A stretch of DNA of 64,000 nt from Apteryx mantelli (lineage: Eukaryota; Chordata; Aves; Apterygiformes; Apterygidae): positions 40,732,501 to 40,796,500 of the forward strand of contig NC_089980.1 in NCBI RefSeq assembly GCF_036417845.1, written 5' to 3'. The stretch's first letter is position 1, and each line of letters opens with the position of its first letter. Made by a program: the position numbers and the translations under genes. Below the pieces are notes generated by a model that searched no databases, was not told where the DNA came from, and saw only the letters and a program-made list of their open reading frames with translations. Below are positions 1-22,900 of this stretch, piece after piece.

Positions 1-3000
1 GCTGTAGCTCCTTGAGGCAATAATTCAGTGAAGCAAAAGTAAAGGTAGAATCACATATTTCCTTGGGCTGTATGCCTCTCCCATAGAGATGAGGAGAAGG
101 GACTCCCTGGTATAAATGAGTGACAAGGCCCCACATTTAAAATCTTGCTAAGCTGAGGACTTCATACTTGGTTTAAAAAAAACAACCAAACAAAAAAACT
201 TAACTTGTTGAGAGCACTTTGGAGCTATCACAAAGGACTGAGCCAAATATGAAAATAAACATCTCAGATTTCTCGGATGGCTTTTGCAGGCTGGCAGCAG
301 TGGGGTTTGAGTGCAGCGAAGGCCACACCTAAGGATTTTTTCAGAAATGCAATTGGATTTTGCCACCTGCCTACTCACCAGAGCTAGATAAACCTTTTCC
401 TTTCCAAGAAACTTGCCTCACACTGCTAAAAATGCTTGTTTGCCTAGGAGACAGATACACAGCTAACGAGGTGGTCAACATAACTGAACTGCAACTGAAG
501 AGGGGACAAGTCACTATGTTAAAAACATCACATCTTTAATTAAGGACCAGCAAGACTTAAGAAGAGGTTTATGTTGTCCTACTATGACTTATATTAACTC
601 AGGTTTGAGAAGGCACCTGACTTTACCTAAAGTCCCTAATAGGAATGCTCCAGATATGTCAGCTGAGCCTTGACTCCAGGGATCTCTCGCAAACCCGTGA
701 TCAGCTGGCCTCAAAAGTAGCTGCCTCGCTTTAGGATTCACCACTTGTCAATGTTACATTCCGCCCAGAATAGGTGGAAATGACACGTAGAGACATTTTA
801 TTGAATAGCCTTAGATTCTAAATCCAGATTGGCCCAAACAAGCATCTGGCAAAATGGAAACAATTAAAGAAGCAGCAGTTTCTCCTAAACTGACATCATC
901 TACATAAAACTGTACAAAAACAGGATCAGCTGTGCTAACTACCAAAAGTTTAATATCTACTTTATTAAAAAGGAAGCCTTGATGTTCATGTAGGGACAAA
1001 AGAACTCCCTTATCAGCTTTACTTGTTGCATAAGCTCAATTTCAGACCTCTAGTACTGGTATAATGATGGAAATGTTTAAACAACAAAAGAAAAAGCCTG
1101 AATCACTAAGAGTTTTACAAAGGAAAAATACCACTCATCTCTTTCTATTTCTGGCAAGTCTGGTAAATATTGGGGCAGGAGGGAAAAAAGAAAAAAAAAG
1201 AAAAAAAAATCTACCTTTAGAGCCAAAGTAGTGTCCCTTTGAAATGATTCAAGGAATGGGGCAGTGGCCAAGGTTGGAGGGAATCCAGCCCTGCTGAGTA
1301 AAGGTCTGGTTCCACAAGACTGAACTCCATTAATTCCCTGTGGAGTCAGTGGGAGCTGCAAGAACAGTCATCTCACAGGACTGGCCCTACCATTGCATAC
1401 TGCATTTCTCCAGGTCTGGCCTAACCAAGAATTACTTTTTTTTTTTTTTTAAGAAAAAAAAAAAAAAGAAAATCCCACACCAAAATAAATAGCTGCCACC
1501 ACAGCTTCAACATGCTGGACCAAAGCAGCTGACAAGCTGGGCAATCTTAGTGCGCACATGGCCATGACTTGTCAGTGCCTTGACATCAACAGGAACTGAG
1601 CTTGGGTCCAGGCAGGAATAGGTTCAGCACATTGCTGTCTTCAGTAGTGAACATCAGCGTTAGAGATGCGTTAGAGCATCAGCTTGTGCCCTCTGGTGTC
1701 CTCGGTACTAGCAGCCAAGATAATGGGTTGGAGGAGACAAGGACCCAGGACTAAGAGCAGAGCTCTCTGATGTGTTTCTGGTCTTTAAGCCAATCAACCC
1801 CAACAAAATCAGATCAATTACATTGCAAAAAAAACAGAGGCCAAAGACTGAGGTGCAAATAATGATAATAAATTTTCTTCCAATATCAATTTGTCAATCA
1901 CAACCAGAGGTTGCCAAAAGCTCTGCTGTAATTTAAACACGTCATTGCTTGGAGTATGCAATGCCTGGTAGAGAAGTGCCTTGTGGCCTGTGTTGTACCT
2001 GAGGTTACACCATCACCTTCCTCCTGACCTCAGGAGCTGGGAATCTCTGAGCAAAGACCTGCTAGTATTAACTGCAGGGATGTGTGCTGCTTTGCTTGCC
2101 AAAGAAAAAAGGCACTGAGGGGACAGCCAGATACTTTCACCCTCTTATCCACTACCAATCTCCCTCCTAGATTTATAGGCATGTGGTGCCACCTCTTTTT
2201 CAGTAGCACATTCTGCAAAGACAGCCAAGGCGAGGGGAGGATTTGCTAATAGGAAGAGTTCAGCATCTGAGTCAGGAGCCGTGATGGGAGGAAGGTGTAA
2301 TACTCCCTAGACAGCAGACAGCCCAGGAAAAGTAAACAAAGGAGTCTAGTAGCAGATTTGGTATCTACCAAATGGGGGTAAAACCCTGCCAAAGACAATG
2401 ATAATGCCACCCCAGCAGCTGTTCTGATGCTACTCTGGCCCTGAGATGTTAACTTGGGTTTTGAGGAGACCAGGAGGATAAATATATCTACTTATTAAAA
2501 AAAAAAAAAAAAAAAGTCATATGAGCCTCCTACTGTCTCTGTTCACTATGTCTGTGCCACAGGTCACGGAATTACAAGCTCTGACCTTGTTGCTGAGCCC
2601 TTGCACTGCTCTCAGACCCCCACTGCCCTCCCAGTCATCCCGCTCCTGCCTTTACAACCCCACTTGTTTCCCCACAGCCCTTCCCAAGAGGATAGATCCT
2701 AACAAGCCTTTAGAGTTCAGAGCGACTGGATGAAATGTCATGGGATTGACAACATTGGAAATGATAAACAGAGAGAGAAAGAGATAGAAAAGCAAGGAAA
2801 GAAAGAGGTCTAGTAAAATTCACTAACCAGATTGATCTAAGCACAGAGCATAACCGATCAGATCAATTCACAAAGGAAAGGGCCAACTAGCGACTGTCTC
2901 CAGCTCGCCTTCAGTCCTGGTCAAGAGTGTTTCCTAAGTCCACTACAGCCATGAAGAGGTTTCCATAGGCAGCCCCTACAGACGGGAGATCACCCTCTCC

Positions 3001-3224
3001 AAACAGTCCTGGCACGTCAGTCCCACCCTTGCCGTTTCCTGCCTCCAGTGAGTTGGCATTGGTCCTCACTCTCCTTCCTGGAGCTGCGGCACTTCCCCAT
3101 CCTTGTTCTTGCTGCCCTTGTGCTTCAACGATCCTGTGCCTGTCTCTAACACCATGGAGGGGGGCTTCCCCCATGGTGCTGGGTGGGAATGTAACACACT
3201 GGCAATGGGGGGCTGCGGGGGGGA
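1..3224 (-). other. FOSL2: FOSL2 3' untranslated region (probably continues past the left edge)
   Basis: Fos-family genes have long last exons, and no other gene is visible here, so this stretch is read as 3' UTR. Minus-sense AATAAA hexamers lie at 966-961 and 802-797, and either could be a cleavage signal, but mammalian FOSL2 has a longer 3' UTR. Several minus-sense ATTTA pentamers (plus-strand TAAAT, for example near 112, 1160, 1870 and 2480) would fit an unstable early-response mRNA. Homopurine runs lie at about 1186-1210 and 2760-2810, and an A19 run at 2497-2515. The true 3' end cannot be fixed from sequence alone. Confidence 0.6.
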
Positions 3225-15402
<12,178 letters not shown>

Positions 15403-15806
15403 GGTCCGCGGCGGGGCCGGGGAGACGGGGCGCCCGCCTTCCCGCTCCGACACCCGCTCGCTCCCTCGCCGTCTCCCCGCCCCTTTCTCCCGCCCGACCT
15501 TTTATTTTCCGCCGCTCGCCTTCCCAGGGCTCGCCGAGGGGCGGAAAAAAAAAGAAGAAGAAAAGCAGGGGAAAAAAGCTTTGGGCGGAAAAAAAAGAAA
15601 AAATTTAAAATTTTCAGAAGGGCTCAGGCGGACAGCGAAACCCGGCGGCGGGGCAGGGGCTGCCCGGCCCGCGGAGGGCGGCGGCGGGGGGCGCAGCGGG
15701 GACCCGGGGCGCGCGCACCCTCCCGCGCTCGCAGGCGCGCACCGCTGCGCGCTTCCCGGCACAGCGGCCGCGGCTGCGGAGCGGAGCGGCCCGGGGCTGC
15801 TGGCGC
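15403..15806 (-). other. FOSL2: FOSL2 5' untranslated leader (approximate)
   Basis: The segment runs from the start codon up to about 25-30 bases below the TATA box, so the leader is roughly 400 bases. In RNA sense it is very GC-rich but contains two pyrimidine tracts, each ending in TTTTCCGCC (15592-15584 and 15548-15540). These can pair with a downstream GGCGGAAAA at 15513-15505. The exact cap site is inferred, not seen. Confidence 0.5.
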
Positions 15807-15830
15807 CGCGGCTCCCCGCCCCCGGCGCCC

Positions 15831-15839
15831 TTTATAAAA
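15831..15839 (-). promoter_or_regulatory. FOSL2: TATA box of FOSL2
   Basis: On the minus strand the sequence reads CTTTTATAAAGGGCGCC, a strong TATA element followed by GC-rich sequence, about 430 bases above the ATG. It is the only A/T-only stretch of this kind between the AP-1 site and the leader. The motif also reads well on the plus strand, but the gene orientation favours minus. Confidence 0.7.
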
Positions 15840-15945
15840 GTGCCGCTGCCCTCGCGCGCCGGCCGGCGCAGCGCGGCTCCGCGCCCGGCTCCGCTCCGCG
15901 CCCGCCGCTCCGCTCCGCTCCGCGCTCCGCTCCGCGCGCCCGCGG

Positions 15946-15952
15946 TGACTCA
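15946..15952. promoter_or_regulatory. AP-1 site (TRE) in FOSL2 promoter
   Basis: An exact TGACTCA lies about 110 bases above the TATA box. Fos/Jun dimers bind this sequence, so the gene's own product could act here. The position in the core promoter makes it much more credible than the scattered AP-1 matches elsewhere in the window. Confidence 0.75.
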
Positions 15953-16000
15953 GAGCAATGGCACCGCGTCAACCCCGCGCGCTTATTATCCGGCCCGGCC

Positions 16001-16025
16001 CCGCCGCCGCCGCCGCCGCCGCCGC
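16001..16025. repeat. (CCG)8 trinucleotide repeat
   Basis: Eight uninterrupted CCG units lie in the FOSL2 promoter, about 50 bases from the AP-1 site. Confidence 0.9.
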
Positions 16026-16042
16026 ACCATGTGCACTCGCAC

Positions 16043-16048
16043 ACGTCA
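16043..16048 (-). promoter_or_regulatory. CRE half-site
   Basis: ACGTCA (minus-strand TGACGT, followed by GTGC) lies between the AP-1 site and the CArG box. It is a six-base match, so support comes mostly from its place in the promoter. Confidence 0.35.
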
Positions 16049-16307
16049 AACCCGCGGCACCGGCCCCACCTCGCCCGCGCGGGCGCTCCCACCTGCCGCC
16101 GCCGCGGGGGGGGCCGCCCCGCCCCCCGCCCCGTCCGCCCCGCCCCCGCCGCCCCCGCCGCCCCGCGGCTCCCGGCGGCCCCGCGCCCCGCGCGGCGGCG
16201 GCGGCGCCCGGCGGGGGGGCGCGGCGGGTTCCCGGCAGGCGCCGCCCCCTCCCGGCCTCCCCCCCCGCGCCACCGCCCCGCTTGGTCCCGTCCATTGTCG
16301 CACGTTG

Positions 16308-16317
16308 CCAAAAATGG
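16308..16317. promoter_or_regulatory. CArG box (serum response element core)
   Basis: CCAAAAATGG is a perfect CC(A/T)6GG match, the binding site of serum response factor. It lies about 470 bases above the TATA box, in otherwise extremely GC-rich DNA where an A/T-rich hexamer is unexpected. SRF sites are typical of FOS-family immediate-early promoters. Confidence 0.7.
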
Positions 16318-16361
16318 TCATTTGCGTCGCACTACGCGAGCGCGGGTTTCCTCGCCGCGGA

Positions 16362-16368
16362 TGACGTG
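16362..16368 (+). promoter_or_regulatory. CRE half-site
   Basis: TGACGTG contains the TGACG half of a cAMP response element. It lies about 45 bases beyond the CArG box, the kind of SRE/CRE grouping seen in FOS promoters. Confidence 0.4.
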
Positions 16369-16459
16369 CTCCGAGAGGGATTCCCTGCTCCGCCGGCCGC
16401 CGCTCCGGCTGGATTTAAAGGGGAACGGCGCCGCTGCGCCCGCCGCGCCGCGGGTTCGA

Positions 16460-16522
16460 GACCGCCGCCCGGCTGGGGGGGGGGGCCCGGCCCGGCCCGG
16501 CCCGGCCCGGGGGGCGGCGGTC
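16460..16522. repeat. Inverted repeat enclosing G11 and (CCCGG)5
   Basis: GACCGCCGCCC (16460-16470) is the exact reverse complement of GGGCGGCGGTC (16512-16522). The enclosed loop has eleven G residues (16475-16485) followed by five CCCGG units (16486-16510). Confidence 0.9.
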
Positions 16523-16990
16523 CCGGGGGGAGGGGGCTCCGGGGGAGCAGCCGCCGAGGGCCCGCGCAAGTGGTAAGGGGGAAATAACGGCAGCGGTAAC
16601 GACAGTAATAACAACGACAACAAAAAGCGCGCTGCCCGCGGGCAAAGCCGCGCCGCGGTGTCCCTCCGGCGGGGGCTCCGTCCTCCCCGCCCCGCGCCGG
16701 GCGCCTCTGCCCCGCCGGGTTGCCCTGGCGGCCCGGCGCGGCGGTGCCGGGGAGAGGCCGCTGCGGGGCCGGCGGCGGCGGCGGCGGGGCGGCGGCGGTG
16801 GCGGGGCGGCGGGCGGCCGCGCCGTCGGGCAGGGCCGCGGGCGGGCTCCGCGCGGGGCCCGGGGCGGGCGCGCCTCAGCCCCCGCCGCGGCCGGCGACGC
16901 GGTGCGGTGCGGCGCGTGCTCGGCGCCTGGGCCGCTGCTGCGCCGGGTTGGGCGCCCCGACGTTGTGCTGGGCTGGACGTACAGTGATCT

Positions 16991-19900
16991 TGACCGCTTT
17001 TGTTTTTTCCTTTTTTCTTAATATAATTTTCTTTGTCTTAGCGGATCTCTCCGTCCTGCCGGGAGCTGGCTGCAGAGCCGCTCCGGGCTCCCGGACCGCA
17101 GTATGTCACGGTAGCAGTAGGTAACGAATGGAGGCTGATTTACGGCAGAAACCCAAGGGCAATGACTGTGACACCCTGCCTCAAACAGGGGCTGCGTTAC
17201 GAGGTTGACACCTGACCCAGGCTGGAAGGCGGCAGATCTGTCCTCACCAAGAACGGGGACTTTTGGTGAGCCACAGCAAATACAGCAACTGCACGAGTTT
17301 ACAGATTATTAAAATGTTGCTGTTAAAAATGAAATGTTTATTTTTCATCCTCCCTAGAGGATTCATCCAGAACTTACAGTGTCTTTTCTGCTGTTAGGGA
17401 AGGAGAAGTCATCTAAGTTCAAGCTACAAAATCCCATTTAAGTTGTCTCATGGACAAAGCATTCTCTCACAGGAGCTCATGAGAGAGTAATGGGCTTTCC
17501 TGTGCTCCTACTGTCATCCTAGGGAAGGAAAAGGCAACACCAGAGCTTTGGGGGAAGTCTGAAAAGAAGCAGCATGTCAGTGAGACGTCTTTAGCACCTG
17601 ACAAGCCAGGCGTTTGGGAATAAAACTCCTGCTGATGCTGTTTGGTTTTCAGCACCTTCATTTTCCAGGCAATTGAAATTCTTGATCCAAATTAGCTGGC
17701 CTATTTCGTGCAGCGTCTAACTTTGGGGGGGGGTGGGGCCAGGGCTATAAAAATAAACCAGTGCTTCCAATTTGCATTGCATTAGGAGAGAGGAGTTGGG
17801 GAGGGGGAGAGTTGCTTTAATAGGCACTGTGCGATTGTGACGTTGTTTTCCCCTTTGATTGTATGTCAAACAGATGATCTGCACATGCTTGATTCTGCTG
17901 GAAAGAGAATTAGTTCAAGATGCAAGAGGAATTAGCCTGCAGTTGTTAGGAGATGAACAGAGACAGAAAAACACACGTTGTAATAAAAATAACCTTAACG
18001 AAAGGGGTTTTTTGGCCTGTCACCTCTCTTGGATAGCTCTTCTGCCTCCAGTTCTCCTCAGGTACTGGCTACTGGCGGCCCCAGGATTTAGCAGATTACA
18101 TGAACCACTGCTCTAACTGGGGATAATAAACCCTGGGTTTGTTCATGTTTTAAATCAAGCTGATGGTCTTGTAGAAATGAAGCTACTGTGCAGCAAGGAA
18201 TGCAAAAGTTAACTGGTCCAGAAAGACAGCCAGAAAAAAGAGGGGAGGGTGGGGGGAGAAAAGACACTATAGCTTTAGTATTAGGGCATTTTGCTAGTAG
18301 AGAGCCCAGATTTCTTGTCCTTATTCCTAGAATTGTTTCTATAATATTTTTCTGCTCATTGTTAAACCTAAAATACCTGCTTTCCTCATACTTCAGCTCA
18401 AGTACAAACATTCTGAGTGTTGTTTTCAAACATTATTCCAACATGATTTTGGCACATCTACCATGTCCTGCCAAATTTGCATTAGACCTTGTCTGGGAAC
18501 AACTCGCTTGAAACGACATTCAAGTGCTGTTTTAATATTTGGCTACAGTTAATGTGGATGCAATTAGTTGACACTTGTAAATCCTCAAGTTAAAAGCCCT
18601 GTGAGAAGTGTAGGAAGTTGAAAACACACCTGAGGCCAAACCCTCACTTGGTGTCAGTCAGTGGACTTCTTTGGCTGGATCTGCACCACCTTACCCTCAG
18701 CAAGCACCTGACCCACAGCCTTTGGACGCTGTGTTGAAGTAGGCAAGTTTTACAGTATATTTACATTGACTTTGCTAGAGTTGCTTCTGGCCTGAGAGTG
18801 TAAACTCTCTTGCTAAGACAGAGCCACACATACAAAAGTGAACAGAAAAAGTGAGGAAAAGTAAGCAGCACCATGGAGACTTTTCATTCTGGTACCAGTC
18901 CTTTGTAATACTCTTTTTTTTCCTTCTTTCTTTCTTTTTTTTTGGATCAAAGTAGCACAGGCTAGCCTGGCTTCCAGTGCCCCAGACACATGCATTTTTT
19001 AATCCACGTACGGACCAAGCTTCATTATGCAATATGCTCCCTGCTTCCAGAAAAACAAGAGATAACATGTATGTCTGCCTAGTCCATTCTTGCCTGAACC
19101 ATAGACAAATTAAGACCAACCCACGTTCCAGGGCAGAAGAGGATCACTGTGAGGCAAATGAGACTCCGGCTGCCTGCGCTCCTGCATTTCTGTAGCAATT
19201 AGGAGACTGAAACCAAGACCTGGGAATGCTTTTCACAGTGCGCAGGAGCGAGGGTTAAGGGCACTCGGTAGCACCTTAGACTTAGCCCTTTGCACGTGTG
19301 TGGCAGAGCCGGGGATTAATACTTCCTGCTCTTGGACTCCCTTTCCAGGCCCTGCTCTATCAGTCGTACCGTGCCACCTTCTTAAAGGTGCAACAATTGA
19401 TATGAGATTGAAAGGGAAAATTACACTGATGTTCCTCTTTCTCCTTGCACCTCTCTTTTAAAATCCTTTAGACTTCACCTACAAAGAAACCTGCAGTAAT
19501 TACCTTGTCTTAAGCGTGAACTGCAAGCGCCATGGCTACCTGCACTGTGGGCTGGGCAAGCCAAAGCCCTGGTGGCCTGGGGCAGCCTGCAGACTGGGCA
19601 GGGGAGTCGGGATGCTCCGGGACGCGTGCCCAAGGGGCAGGAGTACGACCGCTTGGCACCGGAGGGGTACGGGAAGCTGCAGAAGAGCCCAAGAAAGGGT
19701 ACAAACCTTTTTTCCCTTACGGTTCCTTGTCTCCTGTTTTAAAGCTCACCTCCGTCTCCCTCCAAACAGGCACTATAGCTATGACCATTCATTAAAAAGT
19801 ATTTTTACTACATAGGCGGTTTTGTCCTTTCCTCAGACCTTTTCCTCCATTGAAGAATCAGCGTATGTGTTTCCAGGGCTCTTCAGTGCTTCCCAACAAC

Positions 19901-22900
19901 TGTACTTTCATCTGCACAAGAAGTTAGCTTTTATATTGTTTCTCTAAGCGCTAAGAGCAAGTGTTTTGATGTTAACTTCTGAGAACGAGCTCTTAAGCTA
20001 CCACCTCACACTTAATTACAGTTATTTATTAAGTATTCCAGTGTATCCAAGAGAGAAGGGAGGTTTTCTGCTTCAAAGTGTTTCTGGACATAGTTTGGCC
20101 AACACCTTTCACCAAGTAGAGTGCTTTTCCCAACCATGCACTGTCAGATCACAGAGGCTTTTCTGCTGTTGATAATCCTGTTGTTTTAGGAAGGCCTGTA
20201 CACAGGGCCCTGATCCAGCAAGGCGCCTTATCTTTGCAGGAGTGACTCACGCCTTTGAATTGCTCTCAGGTGACTGCTGCGAGATGCCGCGTGTGCTCGA
20301 GCGCGCGCGCAGCTGGGCCAGGCCTACGTTCCCAGCGGGGCAACTGCTGCAATGCAGCCCCTTCGCCTTAACGAAACTAATCCTGCCGCCGTTCCTGCAG
20401 CCCGGCAATAGGCTCTCCTTTAACTCTTTCACAATCCCGATGCCAACAAAAGCCCGGGATAAAGCCGAATGCTATGATGCTATTCAGCTGTTTGCACAAA
20501 GTTTCAGTGGAGCTGGGGGTGAGGACAGGAGTCTCTCTCCCCACACTAGTTCCCTGTACCCCAGCCAAATCGGTCCAAGTGGGGGCCTGGGGCATGGCCT
20601 TGAAGGACTTAATCCCACGGCTGGGGCTGCAGCCTAAAGCAGTGCCCCACCAGTCCAAGCCCCCCTTCTCCCAAACGCTCCTGGGAGCCCTTTCCTTGGT
20701 GAAACCTTTCCCTCATCTTCCTGCACGCCCATTTTCTCCCACCAGCATTGTGCATATGGCAGTTTTGTTTTTTTGGCATCTTCCCTAGGGAAAAAGACAA
20801 ACTGCTCCCTCCCTGCTGCCTTCAGCGCCTCCAGCGTGGGGCAGGACAGGCCGGGAGCTGGGGCGGCAGGGCAAAGATGGAGCCTGCAGTCCTCCGGGGC
20901 CAGGCAGCACGGGCAGCAGCGAAACGATGCTGTGGCGCTAGCAGCGCTGAGCTCTTTTGATGCTGCCCGGTACCCCGTCCACATAGGATTGCGTGGCAGC
21001 TGCAGCGCGGTGCCTTAGCCAGCAGTCCTGCTGGCTCTGCGCGGGATCAGATCCACAGCAATCCCAGACGCCAGACAAAGCCAAACACTACTTCAAAGCA
21101 GAAACAGCTTCAGCCTGCTTAAACTGCTCCAGAACAAAGGTCCTCCCTGCCCACAGAGAAGCAGGTGCAAGAAGTGGATTGGGACCAAGGCATTATTAAG
21201 AGTGACCACGACGCACAGTTTATGACACTTTGCTGGTCTAAGGAAGGAAAATAGCTTCAGGAGATACCAGCCTAGGGACGAGCAAGCTCCCTAGCCCCAG
21301 AATGTGCAGGATGCGAAAGATGGGAACAGAGATCCCAACAGTCGAGCTCTAGACACCTCTTGGCATAAGATGAACAGTCTTATCTTGATACCTATGTTTG
21401 TTTGCCCAGCTCAAAACCTGCCTCAGCAACATGAGAACTTGCCTTTCCCCACTCCGGCATCCCGGGTCAAGCACAGATACCACCTCATGTCCCTGTGGCC
21501 ATATGGTCCTGCTGTCACAGCAGCCCACTGAGGCTGATTTGCACTGCTGCTCAGCACGGTGCCATGCTCACAGGCCCGAGCGAGGCTGCACATGTATGGC
21601 AAAGGGAGGACGGACCCCTCCAGCCTGTGGGAACCTGGCCTCGTGGTCCTGGAGCAGGCTTAGCTGGGACTTCTTGGGCTGGGCTTGGGCTTCTGACGTC
21701 TGACGGGCAAAAATATCCCACATGCTGTGACCACTGAGGAGGGCAGGGCAAAGCAGCCGTGACAGCACGTGGCCCCTCAGCCCAGGGGCCTTCCCATGGG
21801 GAAAGAGGGACACGTTCATGTGCCACAGAAAGTCCCCGCTGCTGACCAGTTCAGCCTGCAGGCACCGTCTGCCCGGGGACGAACTGTCATTGTGGACACA
21901 CAGAGCGCCTAATGGCAGGGTAGCTGGCTACAGGGCAGAGTTTGGGCCTGATTCTTTCTTCGTTACGTGGTTTTGTAAGGGACATGAATATGTCCTTGTT
22001 GTACGCCCACCTCGCTGTATTTCGTGAACGGAGCTGCCTGTTCCGGTGGGGCTGGTGGGAGCTCAGCAAAAGGCCTTCCTCATGTCAGTGACAGCAGCAG
22101 AAAGACCCCAAAACCCACATTAGGAAGAGTGGAAAGAAACCTGTTAGCGCCCATCTGAACAGAGGCTGGGGTCAGCAGCATCCCTCAAAGCGCGTGTGCT
22201 GGGGCACGGCCAGCGCCAGCCCCTCGGCTGCTCCAAGGAGGGAAGCCACGTGCCACACTGCAGCAGGTTTGGCCCACACCGGTGCACTGCCGATTTTCTA
22301 GCATTATTCTCTGCAGTATTTGGCGCTGGCCGAGTGGATCACCCAGCTGAGCTTATCAGACAGCTCATTGTTCCTGTCTGGGTGATTCAGCCCCTCCAAA
22401 GTATTCAGCAACGGTGCAGGGAGGAGGAGGAGGGAGGCATGCGGCACGCTCGCAGATACTCCTTCCGATAGCAGATAAGCACATGCGAGTTAACATCTGA
22501 GCTCAGATCTAGTTCAGGCAGCTTGACCTTTCTGCTGGTAAACCTCCCTTGAGTTGACATGAGAGAGTTTGACAGAAGCACTCAGGGAAATGTGTGGCCA
22601 ATAAGTGAGACTTACTTTTTCTAGCAAGTAATATTGATTAGAGCATTGCCTGCAGACATGGCTCGAGGGGGTGATGGGAACTCAGCATAGCTAACTCAGG
22701 CAACAGTCAGAAGGGATGGCTGAGACGCAAGGTAGAAACTGCCAGGGTAAAGTAATTCATTGACTGAACCTGTAAAGTGTCCTTTCCATCTCTTACTGTG
22801 GTGACTTTAACACTGCTGAAAGATACTGGGCTGAAAGCCTCAGGGGGAGGGTGAAGTCCTGCAAAATTTGCAAGCTGACTGCGCTCCCTGCATGGCTCAC

